From UBA5018 sp044375975 (lineage in GTDB: Bacteria; Cyanobacteriota; Cyanobacteriia; PCC-6307; Cyanobiaceae): a DNA stretch of 64,000 bases. Of this stretch, positions 45,806-55,362 are shown piece after piece. Under the pieces are notes generated by a model. That model ran no database searches. It was given only the letters and a program-made list of their open reading frames with translations, and was not told where the DNA came from. Within the stretch, counting starts at the first letter, position 1; every line of letters starts with the position of its first letter. The stretch lies in assembly GCA_044375975.1 (NCBI GenBank), contig JBILLQ010000006.1:1-64000 (forward strand). Direction: 5' to 3'. The translations under genes were made by a program, and so were the position numbers.

Positions 45806-46635
45806 GGGGGGTGGAGGTTTGCCGTTTAGCAAGAGGATGCGGATCACTCTCCTAGCCTTGGATTTAAAGTTGATTTATCAATGCAGGCGGTTGCCCCCTG
45901 TTTGCGAAGAGGACTTTTAATTAACTTGTTCCAGATATTTTCTTTACGCTAATCTCAAAGGTGGCTGATCGGATTTAGGCGCTGGATCTCGGAAAGGGTC
46001 ATCAGAATCCAGATGGGGTCAGGATTGGTGACCGCCATGCGCATCGATGGTCTGGGCAATTAAATGACAAAGAGGTCTGTCAATACATTAGTGTATTAGT
46101 CCGTTAATATTAGTGCTGCTGCCAATGATCCTGTTCAGGCCTGGCAACGGTTTTGTCCAGAAGTAAAGATTGAGCACAAAGGTCGAATCATCCACCACCG
46201 TCCGTCCAAGGAGAGCTGTTTTTTTATCGGCACCTCCTTGGCAGTCTGGAGTCTGGTCTGCACCGGAAAGCCTTATTCAGCGAATCGGCGGCTGGAGGCG
46301 GGCTCCTGATGCCCGGGTAGGAAGATCATGGGTATAGACCATCTAGTTGTAAACGTAACCTGCAAAAGATCATTGTGGTCGCACCGTGGCCAAGTTATTC
46401 AGGGATGATAAGTTAACCAATTTGCTCATGCTCGCCAGCGGTCGTGCTTTTGCCAATGAGTAGTGTGGTTGTAATGAGTCGCGCAGGTTGCCAGTTTGGG
46501 TTCTGATGGTGAAAATGATCGAGATGGAGAGGCGTCAACTTCTAGGCGGAAGCGGTCCCCAGCGGATACCGTTCAATCCCCACCCTGTATCCCGCTAAAC
46601 TTCAGCAGTGACTTATCCACCACCAGTTATCCGCT
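45806..46635. other. Spacer before the secreted/TPS island
   Basis: About 830 bp with no convincing gene, and more AT-rich than the flanks. It contains the left copy of the 45-bp inverted sequence described at 46504-46547. Short open frames end quickly and show no family match. Confidence 0.5.
46504..46547 (+). repeat. Left copy of a 45-bp sequence repeated in inverse orientation at 56795-56839
   Basis: The core GTGAAAATG, TCG and GATGGAGAGGCGTCA agree with the reverse complement of the right copy at all but a handful of positions over about 40 bp. Similarity fades on both sides. It is probably a MITE or IS-end sequence; no transposase gene is attached. Confidence 0.65.
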
Positions 46636-47343
46636 ATGTATCGTTACTGTCGCCGCCTGGTGCCACACCTGCTGCCGGAGCCCTGGTTGCCGCTGCAGGC
46701 TATCCCGCTCCTGTCGCTTAGCCTCTGCTTATGGTTTGGGCCGGCTGTCTTGGCCAAGGAGGCGAAACAAACAATCTGCTGTCGCTCTTCCGGTGGTACC
46801 CGGGGCACCTGTCTGAATCTGTGGGTCCACCTGGTGCCACCCAGTAACCGTTTCAATCCGGGCACCAGCCGTTTGATCGCCATGTTGCAGGGGCCCTCTG
46901 CCCAGCCCACCGCTATGGCCCTGCAGCTATCTAATCTGGCGGGGGATCCGGTGGGCGGCCAGATGCTGCCAGCCCAGGGGGTGGGGGTGCGGTTGCTGAA
47001 GCTGCCAGCAGCGGACCGACCAGCCCTTAATCAGCCTCTGGTTTGGGAAAGCTTTCCCAGCTGTCAGCCCAATAAACCACCCACGAGGTCCATCCTGGTG
47101 GCCGAACCGCTCCAGAATCCGAGCTCCAGTCCTGGGCCAAAGGATGTCAGTTACCAGACGCCCTTGAGGGACCGGAGCCAAAACGCCTTAGCAGCCTTGA
47201 GAAAGGCCTGCGGTGGGATGGCGGACACCAAAAGCTTGCTGGATGCCTTTGGCTTCCAAGTAGAGGAGTGGTCTGCGAAGCTGCCACCACAACTGCCGGT
47301 GTATTGCGAAACTCTCTCGGTTCAGTCCCTGGGGATTAGATAG
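46636..47343 (+). CDS. Secreted hypothetical protein at the end of the TPS-CHAT island
   Basis: A 235-residue protein. Residues 15-40 (P-L-L-S-L-S-L-C-L-W-F-G-P-A-V-L-A) form a signal peptide with a plausible Ala-x-Ala-like cleavage. The mature part begins with C-C-R-S-S-G-G-T-R-G-T-C and L-V-P-P-S-N, faintly reminiscent of DUF928 secreted proteins found beside cyanobacterial CHAT/ShlB loci, but the match is too weak to assign. The product is otherwise unrecognised, with seven cysteines in the full-length sequence. It faces the cyclase gene, 99 bp away. Confidence 0.5.
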   Translation: MYRYCRRLVPHLLPEPWLPLQAIPLLSLSLCLWFGPAVLAKEAKQTICCRSSGGTRGTCLNLWVHLVPPSNRFNPGTSRLIAMLQGPSAQPTAMALQLSNLAGDPVGGQMLPAQGVGVRLLKLPAADRPALNQPLVWESFPSCQPNKPPTRSILVAEPLQNPSSSPGPKDVSYQTPLRDRSQNALAALRKACGGMADTKSLLDAFGFQVEEWSAKLPPQLPVYCETLSVQSLGIR

Positions 47344-47442
47344 CAGCAGGCTTTTGGGGCTCAGGCAGCGCCAAGCCCAGGGCATCAACTGGCGTAAAGC
47401 CCAGTTCATCGACCAGGTCCATGCCCTGGTATCAGGTGGCCC

Positions 47443-49728
47443 CTAGGATTGGTCATCAACTGGCTCCAAGCCCTGGGCATCAGCTGGCCTCAGCGAGCAA
47501 ATCAGCTGTTTGAGTTCTGTTGGCATCACGCTGAACATGATGCGAAAATTGCCGTTGAGTTGCTCACGCACCTTGCCGTAGGCATCACCGCCGATGCCAG
47601 GGAAGCTCAGCACCAGGTTGTCGAAGGGTTTTAGGTGGCCTGCTGGCAGCACGATCCAGCACTCCCTTTCGGCTAGTTGCGTGACCTGGGCAGGCCGCGG
47701 TGAACCTTCCCGCTGATTCTCCTTGATGAGGCAGTAACTAATTTCTATCGATTGCTCCAGGGTATATGGGGTAGAGCTGGCGATTGGCAGGGCGAGATTG
47801 TGGGTTCCGGAGATGGAACCAATCGAAACTACCTGCAAGGGTTCGCTGGATCCCTTCACCTCCACCTGGTACTCGGCATCGATCCGCAGCGGCGCTGCCA
47901 CGGCATTAACCGTTGATTGGGATGCAAGCACCTCACCACCAATTGTTAAAGCTTCAATGCGGGCCGCCAGGTTCACAGCAGCCCCCACCACGCCATACTT
48001 GGCCCGCAGCCGCGAGCCGATCGTGCCGGCCACCACATCACCGGTGCAAAGCCCAATGCCCATCTCGATTAGCGGCAGCCCCTGGTCGGCGTTGGTTTGA
48101 TTAACCATCTCCATGGCAAGCTGCATGGCAAGCGCACAGGCAATGGCGGATTCGGCGTGGTCTTCGCGCACAAGGGGCGCGCCGAAGATTACTAGAATTG
48201 AGTCGCCTAATACCTCGTCGATCGTGCCGCCATACTCCTCGATCACATCAAATATCACCGCGAGGTAAATGTTGAGGATCCTCACCATGATTGAAGGATG
48301 GTGATTATCGCTGAGCAGGCTGAAGCCCCGCAGATCGCTCATTAGAACCGTGACCTTGCGCAGCTCCATTGCCTGCGGTGGCTGGTCCGGTGGTGGCTGG
48401 TTGGCTGGTGGATGTTCAGGCGGTGGGTTGCTGTTTTCCAGTAGTTCACCGACCACTTGTTTGGATACAAATCGATCGAACAGGCTGCGCACATGCTTGC
48501 CCTCCCTCTCCAGCAGAAGCCCCTTGATCTGCTGCTGGCCGGCGCGGCGGCTCCAGGCAGCTGCGGCCAGCAGCGCAAAGGTCGCCAGGGGTAGGGCGGC
48601 ATCGAGCCACACACCCATCGCCAGTAATGCCGCCGTTGCCCCCACCGCCAGCAGCAGTGTGGCGGCCACCAGCCCCAGACTGCGCCGCAGGCTGGGAACC
48701 GCTTCGCCGCTGATCACCCCAGCTCCGATCGCCAGCAGCAGCAGCAAAACATTCACCGCAGCAGGAGCGGCCTGGATCCCCAGCTGCTGGCCGGCCGCAA
48801 GGGCCAGCAGGGCGGCCAGGCGGTGGGCGTGAATTTCCACCCCGGGGATTTGAAACTGTCTTTCACCCTGTCTCCATTTGCTGAAGGGAACGGTGAAGTT
48901 GTCCTTGCTGGAGGGCGCCACCATCCCGATCAAAACGATGCTGCCGCGCAGCTGCTGGACCTGCTCAGGGCTCAGCTGGTTGCCCAGCAGCTTGCCCAGG
49001 TTCCAGCTGGGGAAGCTGCCCGGTTGGTGGTAAGCAAGCATCTGTTGCAGGTAGCCAGGAGCGCTCACAGCGGCTTCCGGTAGATAGCCTCCGGAGCCTT
49101 CTTCCAGGCCCGCCAGGCTGGTTGGCTGCTGCTCCAGTCTGCGCAGCAGCTGGTTGCTGCCCGTGGCGATCTGGAGCAATCGCATCGGCAGGGACACCTT
49201 GCCTTGCCGATGCCCGCCGCTTACGTGCAGCAGATCGCGCCGCACCAGCCCATCTTGGGGATCTGTGTAGAGGTCTGCATAGGCCTGGCGATCGGGAGGT
49301 GTACCGGGGATCGCCCGTTTGCCATCGAGCTCGAAGTAGATGGAAACCAGCCTGGGGTTGGTGCGGGCCAGTCGGCGCAACCGCCGCCAGCCGGCACCGA
49401 CCGGCCGCTCGCAGAACAGATCCAGACCGATGGCGCGCACACCGAAGCGATCCAGCCGTTCCACCGCATCGGCCAGCTGCTGATCGGCAATCAGGGGGCC
49501 GTAACGGTTCAGGTCAGCTTCGTTGATGCCGATGATCCGCACCGCTGTGCTAGCCCCGGAGGGGGCAGGTCGGAGCTGCACGGCCAGGTCGTAGGCGAGC
49601 AGATTGACCCGTTCGGTGATGCCGCTTTGGCGCAGGCTGAGCAGCAAACCAAGGGCGGCGGCGTAGGGAACCAGGTCCCGCAGGATCGCACCAAGACCGA
49701 TGCCGGCACCGGGGAAGCGACGGGCCAC
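47443..49728 (-). CDS. CHASE2-domain class III adenylate/guanylate cyclase
   Basis: A membrane receptor cyclase of about 761 residues. A first helix (A-A-L-G-L-L-L-S-L) precedes a periplasmic CHASE2 domain (D-L-A-V-Q-L-R-P ... I-G-I-N-E-A-D-L ... G-L-D-L-F-C-E). Two or three membrane helices follow near residues 375-470, and then the cyclase catalytic domain. Its metal ligands are in V-L-M-S-D-L-R-G-F-S and V-L-G-D-S-I-L-V-I-F-G; the N and R of A-V-N-L-A-A-R-I-E-A-L complete the active site. The GTG at 49728 shares one base with the TpsB stop (TAGTG), which suggests coupling; an ATG at 49776 is the alternative. The cytoplasmic tail of about 100 residues is unassigned. It would report an external signal as a cyclic nucleotide. 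Confidence 0.88.
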   Translation of the reverse strand: MARRFPGAGIGLGAILRDLVPYAAALGLLLSLRQSGITERVNLLAYDLAVQLRPAPSGASTAVRIIGINEADLNRYGPLIADQQLADAVERLDRFGVRAIGLDLFCERPVGAGWRRLRRLARTNPRLVSIYFELDGKRAIPGTPPDRQAYADLYTDPQDGLVRRDLLHVSGGHRQGKVSLPMRLLQIATGSNQLLRRLEQQPTSLAGLEEGSGGYLPEAAVSAPGYLQQMLAYHQPGSFPSWNLGKLLGNQLSPEQVQQLRGSIVLIGMVAPSSKDNFTVPFSKWRQGERQFQIPGVEIHAHRLAALLALAAGQQLGIQAAPAAVNVLLLLLAIGAGVISGEAVPSLRRSLGLVAATLLLAVGATAALLAMGVWLDAALPLATFALLAAAAWSRRAGQQQIKGLLLEREGKHVRSLFDRFVSKQVVGELLENSNPPPEHPPANQPPPDQPPQAMELRKVTVLMSDLRGFSLLSDNHHPSIMVRILNIYLAVIFDVIEEYGGTIDEVLGDSILVIFGAPLVREDHAESAIACALAMQLAMEMVNQTNADQGLPLIEMGIGLCTGDVVAGTIGSRLRAKYGVVGAAVNLAARIEALTIGGEVLASQSTVNAVAAPLRIDAEYQVEVKGSSEPLQVVSIGSISGTHNLALPIASSTPYTLEQSIEISYCLIKENQREGSPRPAQVTQLAERECWIVLPAGHLKPFDNLVLSFPGIGGDAYGKVREQLNGNFRIMFSVMPTELKQLICSLRPADAQGLEPVDDQS

Positions 49729-51386
49729 TAAAAGCGATAGACCACTTTTGTATACAAGCCACTGCCGAGGATCCATTGATCCCAGAAGGCGGGTGCACCA
49801 CTTTGGAACTGTCTCACCCAACCCAGCTCCAGCTCGCCGTGGCGGCCACGGGTCCAGCGCAGCAGCAGCCCGGTGGCACCGGCGCTTTCGGTGAGGGTGG
49901 CGCCAGGCACCTGGATCCACACCTTGCCGGCCCCGATGAAGGGCACCAGCTGGATGGCATCTTTGGGCGCACGCCACAGCAACCAGGCGAGCTCGGTGGC
50001 GCCCAGCAGGCCACTGTCGCCGCTCACCACCTGCCCTGGTAGACCCCTCAGGCCGCTGTCGCTGCCGAGGCTGAAGCCCATCGGATTGGTGAGGGGAGTC
50101 ACGGCAAGCTGGCCGGCGGCCCGCAGGTTCAGCTGCCAGCGCGGCGCCAACAGCCAGGAGCTGGTTAGTTGGGCGCCAACAGCCCGCGATTGGCTGGGCA
50201 CGATGCCGAGGAAGTCGAGCTCCTGCCTTTGCTCTGTTGTGCTCAAGGCACCGATGCCTTGCAGGCCGTAGAGGTTTGCGTTCAGGGCCAGCGGGCCCGC
50301 CACCCTTTCGTACCCCAGGCCGATGCGGGCGAAGCCGGTGCGCAGCCAGCCTTGATCGCCACCACCCACGATGGCGGGAAAGCTCTCAGCGCCCAAGAAG
50401 GCGTCATTGCGATTGACGCTGATGCCGGCAAAGACAGACCAGCGCTCGCGCAGCGATTCGCGCAGGGTTAAATCCAGCTGGCTGAACAGCTGCAGTTGGC
50501 GAAAGCTGAGTTCGTGCAGGGGCGGCAGTGCCTCCACCAGCTTGCGGCGGCTGGCCCCGAAGGCGGTGGTGAGGCTGAGGTTGTCGAGCAGGGGCAGGGT
50601 GTAGCTGAGCGACCCATTCAGGGAACCGATCTCAGGATCGGAATCCGTGTTGATTTCGCCGAACAGCAACAGGCTGTCGCCGTTGAGCAGGGCGTTTTCC
50701 TTGAACAGGGTGCCAAGGCCCCGGAACTGGCCGCTGCCACCGTTGCCGTCATTGCGCAGGGCCAGTTCGCCCCGCAGGGGCTGGGAGCCTGGCTCGGCGG
50801 TGACCAGCAGCAGGGCCCGGCTGGAATCCTCGCCGATGCGGTTGAGGTTGATTTTCAGTAGCCCCACGCCGGGAAGCTGCTGGATCTGGTTGATGGTGGC
50901 GGTGATCGTCGGCAAGTGCAGCACGCTGCCCTGGCTTGGCGCCAGCAGTCGCCGCAGCCGCCGCTGCAGGCGTTTGCTGGAGCTCACCACCTGGATCGTC
51001 TCGATCCTGCCGGCCACTACCTCCAGTTCGCCTGGCGGGGGGATTGGTTGGGGTATGACGCGGCTGTTGATGTAGCCATCGGCAAACAGCTTGGAGCGGA
51101 GGGCAGCGGCGCAATTGTTGAGGCCTGCCGCTGGATCGCTGTTGGCCAGGCAGTTCCCCAAGATGCGGGAGAGTTGAGCGGGGCTGTAGGGGTTAAAGCC
51201 CCGCAGCTGAGGCACAGCGGCAGTGGTGCCAGGCGCAGCCGGGAAGGGGGCGTCAAACGGAGCGTTAAGGGGCTTGGTGCGCGGTTGCGGCGGTGCGGGA
51301 ATGGTTTGCTGTTGCCCTGCCCCCGGCAATCGCACCGGACCCGGCTGCAGTGGAGGCGATACCAATTGGGCCAGCAAGGGCAACAT
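49728..51386 (-). CDS. TpsB outer-membrane translocator (ShlB/FhaC family)
   Basis: A 552-residue two-partner-secretion pore. A signal-like N-terminus is followed by a Pro-rich stretch, POTRA domains (about residues 75-220, e.g. G-Y-I-N-S-R-V and V-V-A-G-R-I-E) and a 16-stranded barrel. The L6-loop motif is G-L-R-G-L-P-G near residue 440, corresponding to the VRGY motif. A final C-terminal strand ends in Tyr-Arg-Phe. It should export the CHAT exoprotein encoded just upstream, 115 bp away on the same strand. Confidence 0.9.
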   Translation of the reverse strand: MLPLLAQLVSPPLQPGPVRLPGAGQQQTIPAPPQPRTKPLNAPFDAPFPAAPGTTAAVPQLRGFNPYSPAQLSRILGNCLANSDPAAGLNNCAAALRSKLFADGYINSRVIPQPIPPPGELEVVAGRIETIQVVSSSKRLQRRLRRLLAPSQGSVLHLPTITATINQIQQLPGVGLLKINLNRIGEDSSRALLLVTAEPGSQPLRGELALRNDGNGGSGQFRGLGTLFKENALLNGDSLLLFGEINTDSDPEIGSLNGSLSYTLPLLDNLSLTTAFGASRRKLVEALPPLHELSFRQLQLFSQLDLTLRESLRERWSVFAGISVNRNDAFLGAESFPAIVGGGDQGWLRTGFARIGLGYERVAGPLALNANLYGLQGIGALSTTEQRQELDFLGIVPSQSRAVGAQLTSSWLLAPRWQLNLRAAGQLAVTPLTNPMGFSLGSDSGLRGLPGQVVSGDSGLLGATELAWLLWRAPKDAIQLVPFIGAGKVWIQVPGATLTESAGATGLLLRWTRGRHGELELGWVRQFQSGAPAFWDQWILGSGLYTKVVYRF

Positions 51387-51399
51387 GCGTTAAAAAATC

Positions 51400-51495
51400 A
51401 GCAGGTACGGGCAGCTGATAAAGGCAGTGGGTACAGGCAGCAGATAAAGCCAGCTGATAAAGCCAGCAAGTAAAGCTAGCAGGTAAAGGCAGTGG
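51400..51495. repeat. Short tandem repeats in the spacer between tpsA-CHAT and tpsB
   Basis: The 115-bp spacer is built of imperfect units near AGCAGATAAAGCC and CAGGTAAAGGCAGTGGG repeated several times. Whether they regulate relative expression is unknown. Confidence 0.55.
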
Positions 51496-51501
51496 GATTT
51501 G

Positions 51502-54500
51502 TTACCAGGGACTGCCGGTGAGAATCATGCCTGCCCAATAGTATGGATGGCTGAGGCCTTGGGAGAATAGGGTCTGTTCTTCTCGTGAGAGACCTCTCAC
51601 CAAGGTGGATTTCGACTGGCCCGTCAGCTGGTTTGGCCCCACCAGGCGATCCCCCACGAGCTTCACCTCTCCGTGTAGGAAGGCTTGCCGGGTGGCCTGG
51701 AGTGCCTGATCCTTGGCCAGGCCCCACTTGAGGTAGCGATAGAGCTGGATGTAGAAGGCGGCAGTGGCGGTGTCGTCCACCTCCCAGAGGCTGCCGAGGC
51801 CGCTGCGGGCGCCGGCCTGGAGGGCCATGCCAACGAAACCGAGTTCGCTCTGTTCATCCCCCAGGGCGGTGAGGCAGGCGCTGAGGGTGATTAGTTCCAG
51901 GGGATTGCCGCTGCTGCGGGAGCGCAGGCGGCGGCCCAGCTCCGCCAGGCTCAGGGCCTCTGTTGGGGTGTACAGCAAGCCGGTGCTGGCTTGGCCGGGC
52001 ATGAAGCTCACATGGGTGGCGATATGCAGCTGCCCCACCTGGCTGGCCAGGGCTTTGTCCATCAGGGCTGCGGGGGTGAAGGCTTCATTTAGCAGTAACT
52101 GGGAGGGGTTTTCCTGGCCCAGGGCCTGCAGCTCCTGGCGCACCATGGGCAGGGGCGCCAGGCCGTTGCTGAATTGGCTGGCCCCCGCCAACAGCATCTG
52201 GCTATTTTTGCTTGGCTGGCCATTGCTTGGCTGACCATTGCTTGGCTGGCCATTGCTTGGCTGACCAGGATTGAGCTGCTGGTTCTTCTGGCCAGGATCC
52301 AGATCAATCAGCCCCAGTGAAGGTGTAATGGTGATGGCATAGAGATCGCCCAGCAGGGCATCACGGCCCTGCACTTGCACTGGCAAGGCGCCATAGGGGA
52401 TGGCCTGCAGCCCCCGATCCACCTCCAGCAACAGGGCCGTGATGCCCTGCTGGCGCAGGCTGGGCAAGAGCGGCTCGATCAGGGCCCGGGTGAGCTGCTG
52501 AGCTGGATCCTTGGCTCTGTCTGGCAGTGCTGAACGGCGGCTGAGCTGGCGCTGGATGCCGCTGATCCAAGCATCAAGATCGGCCCGGGCCACTTCGCTG
52601 CTTCTGCTGATCGGCTCCCCCTGGGCTGTGAGCAGAATGGCGCTGATTCGGGTCTTGCCCGAGGCTTGATCATCCCTTTGCAGGTGCAGGATGGCGGGGC
52701 TGTAGGGTTGAATTATGGAGCCTCTTAAGCCGGCTAATTCACTGGTCTGAGCTTGCCTGATCGGAGCCAGGGGTTGGGATGAAGCCGATAGCTTGCTTGC
52801 CAGGGAAAGTCTTTGCTGCAGTTCGGCAATGCTGCGTAACTTGCCGGAGCCTGGGGTTAGGCCCAGGGCCTTGGCTGTCTCAATCATGGAGCGATTCTGG
52901 GACTCCATGAACTTGGAGCTGGCGGTATCCTGATTTATATTGATGGATACTGATTGGGAGTTAAGAGAAGATAAAAGGGAGTTTTGTTGGCTTTGATTTG
53001 TTGGTATGAATTGTGTTGCGGAAAGGTTTTGATTTTTATCGGCGACTTTAGCTATGCTGGTAATTTGATACGAATTTTCCATGCTTGCGAGTTGACGGAT
53101 AACGTCTTTTTCCGCAATCTCTTTCAATGCTTCTATAGAGAAAAAGGTGTCTGCGTTTTTAAGCGGCTGGGGCCCGAAAAAACTTTTTTCGTCAAGAATA
53201 TAATTATTATTGGCTGCAAATAAATTGATTCCGCTATATTCTATGGATATGGAGGCGGGAGCCTTGGCGTAGTCTGCTCGCAAGGTGCTATCTCGAATAA
53301 TCAGTGAATTAGCGAAGGTGTTTATGCCAATTAGCGGATATGCGCAAGCACTGCAAAAATCTGAAATATCTGCATCGTTAAGATTGTCAGCGAGAATAAA
53401 AGTATGATCAACTAAGATATTTCCACTTGTTCCAAGGTATATTAAGCCTGCCTGAGACTCTTTATTCGAGATGTCTAGTGGCTTCCCTGCCATGGCTTCG
53501 AGAGATGAATGCCGTAGTTCAATACCAGATTGACTATCAGATATTAATGCAATTGAACCAGATATATTTTCATGGGGAGGATCGCCACTTGAGACACTTA
53601 AGCCAGAGTTTTCGGTGTTAATACCGCCTTTGGAGAAGATATTAATTTCACCTCCGGTTCCAGCAGCATTTGTGATTGAAAAGCTTTGTAGACTCCCGTA
53701 TCGGCCACTCAGATTATTCTGGTTTAAGCTAAGCAGAGGGCTTTCCAAGCCGCCCCCTGCCGTAGAAGAACGAGCCAAAAGGCTTGAATTTTCATTGATA
53801 TGGATTGATTTTGATTCATCACTGCTATAGAGGCTAATTTTTCCACCATAAAATACAAGAGGAAAGGCAAAGTCTTCGTACATTACTGTCTTTTCGCCAT
53901 TGATAATCGGAAAGCGATTCGTTGAGACATCAAATATGCTAGCTTTAATGGCTATACCGCCAGCACTAGTTAAGGTAATCCGTCCATCTCCTGCACCGTA
54001 TCTAGAAAAAAGACTTGAGTTTTCAACGTTTATGCCACCTAGTTGTTCTTTTCCATCGGCTTGTAAATAAATTTGACCAGCCATCGTGCTGCTTGAGTCG
54101 GTGGATACAGTGCTAGAATCTAAAGAAATCTTACCCTTCGCTTTCACGTATACAAAACCACTTCGATCAGCTATTATGAACATATCCAAGCCCTCTCCAA
54201 GGGAATTATTATTAAGAGATGTCGCAACGTTCAAAGAAGCATTGATTTGAGAATTATTTGAAATATAGACATCTTGATTTGAAAATAGCCCAATTCTAGG
54301 ATAGGTTATTCGTATGGATTCGAACTCTGCTGGATCACTTTTGAGGGCTGGCGCACTAAGATCTGCAAGGCTATAAGCGGAAACATCTAGAACGGAATTA
54401 GATATTGAGATGCCTTTGCCTGGGCCGGATAAATTATTAGCAGCGAGTTGAATCCATCCCTTAGGCGCTTCAAGTCTACTTTTATCCAAGGAAATATTGC

Positions 54501-55362
54501 CGGAGGATAGTAGTATCTGCTGACCTTTCAATAGGCTACTGTCAAGATGAATAGATCCTTTTTGTGCTGCATCTTGGTTGGCTGAACTGCGCACATCAAT
54601 TAAGCCCCACTGGCCTGGTTGCCCGGCAGTGATGGCGACATCATTGAGATCAACTTGATGGCCAGCGAGCCAAATGCTGCTACCCGCGTAGAGTTTGGTT
54701 CCGTGTCCTGAAACAGTAAGTAGATTGCCACCCGTAGCATTCAACAGCAGGTTACGGTCAACAGAGATCAGTCCACCCTCCAACACGATGGATCCGCTGC
54801 CCATCAAGCCCAGGCTATAAGGGTTGCCATCTGGGGTGCTGAGCTCACTGAAATTAAGATTTGGCCCTTGGTTAAGTAAATGTACATCTCCCTTTCTTGT
54901 GCCTAATACATCAAAGTAATTGCGGCCTAGCTGCATGCCAAGTGCCGTAGTTAAAAGTAGACTTTGTACATTGGTTATTTTCGCCCCAGAGCCCATCCAG
55001 ATGCCGCCTGGAGATAGCAAGAACAAATTGGCTGGGGATGACAGCGAGAGAGGCTTATTGAGGTAAGTGCCAGAGCCATTGGTAACCCCTATGATTACAT
55101 TACCAAGCCCTTGGGTGTTAAGTCTGATGTCACTGATTCTTTCGCGTGTATCAAAAGAACTAAGTCGATGTAGCAGGTTTGATCCCGACTTACTTCCTCC
55201 ACTGATGGCGCAACTTCCTGCGGTACAGCTACCAAAAGCGCTTCCATTCACCCTTGTCCCCAAGCCGCCGGCGGTAACCTGTGCGGCGGCTGTATTCGAT
55301 AGCAGGAGAGGATAAAATCCAAAAATATACAGCGAAAAGCAAGCTAATTTTAAGTATTTCAT
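51502..55362 (-). CDS. Two-partner-secretion exoprotein with C-terminal CHAT protease domain
   Basis: A 1,286-residue protein. A signal peptide ends around A-A-A at residue 27. The TPS domain follows (about 30-280), with L-S-S-F-D-T-R-E-R-I, V-I-I-G-V-T-N-G and the S-P-G-G-I-W-M-G segment in place of the usual N-P-N-G-I. A beta-helix-like passenger region runs to about residue 820. A coil/linker and the CHAT domain finish the protein: catalytic His1117 in L-H-I-A-T-H-V-S-F and Cys1163 in I-T-L-S-A-C-L-T-A, with G-S-L-W-E-V-D-D after. A peptide Q-P-S-N-G (15-bp DNA unit, 52205-52265) repeats near residue 1030. Passenger DNA is distinctly AT-rich; the CHAT part is GC-rich. CHAT is a caspase-like cysteine protease fold; export by the TpsB next door is inferred. 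Substrate unknown. Confidence 0.88.
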   Translation of the reverse strand: MKYLKLACFSLYIFGFYPLLLSNTAAAQVTAGGLGTRVNGSAFGSCTAGSCAISGGSKSGSNLLHRLSSFDTRERISDIRLNTQGLGNVIIGVTNGSGTYLNKPLSLSSPANLFLLSPGGIWMGSGAKITNVQSLLLTTALGMQLGRNYFDVLGTRKGDVHLLNQGPNLNFSELSTPDGNPYSLGLMGSGSIVLEGGLISVDRNLLLNATGGNLLTVSGHGTKLYAGSSIWLAGHQVDLNDVAITAGQPGQWGLIDVRSSANQDAAQKGSIHLDSSLLKGQQILLSSGNISLDKSRLEAPKGWIQLAANNLSGPGKGISISNSVLDVSAYSLADLSAPALKSDPAEFESIRITYPRIGLFSNQDVYISNNSQINASLNVATSLNNNSLGEGLDMFIIADRSGFVYVKAKGKISLDSSTVSTDSSSTMAGQIYLQADGKEQLGGINVENSSLFSRYGAGDGRITLTSAGGIAIKASIFDVSTNRFPIINGEKTVMYEDFAFPLVFYGGKISLYSSDESKSIHINENSSLLARSSTAGGGLESPLLSLNQNNLSGRYGSLQSFSITNAAGTGGEINIFSKGGINTENSGLSVSSGDPPHENISGSIALISDSQSGIELRHSSLEAMAGKPLDISNKESQAGLIYLGTSGNILVDHTFILADNLNDADISDFCSACAYPLIGINTFANSLIIRDSTLRADYAKAPASISIEYSGINLFAANNNYILDEKSFFGPQPLKNADTFFSIEALKEIAEKDVIRQLASMENSYQITSIAKVADKNQNLSATQFIPTNQSQQNSLLSSLNSQSVSININQDTASSKFMESQNRSMIETAKALGLTPGSGKLRSIAELQQRLSLASKLSASSQPLAPIRQAQTSELAGLRGSIIQPYSPAILHLQRDDQASGKTRISAILLTAQGEPISRSSEVARADLDAWISGIQRQLSRRSALPDRAKDPAQQLTRALIEPLLPSLRQQGITALLLEVDRGLQAIPYGALPVQVQGRDALLGDLYAITITPSLGLIDLDPGQKNQQLNPGQPSNGQPSNGQPSNGQPSKNSQMLLAGASQFSNGLAPLPMVRQELQALGQENPSQLLLNEAFTPAALMDKALASQVGQLHIATHVSFMPGQASTGLLYTPTEALSLAELGRRLRSRSSGNPLELITLSACLTALGDEQSELGFVGMALQAGARSGLGSLWEVDDTATAAFYIQLYRYLKWGLAKDQALQATRQAFLHGEVKLVGDRLVGPNQLTGQSKSTLVRGLSREEQTLFSQGLSHPYYWAGMILTGSPW

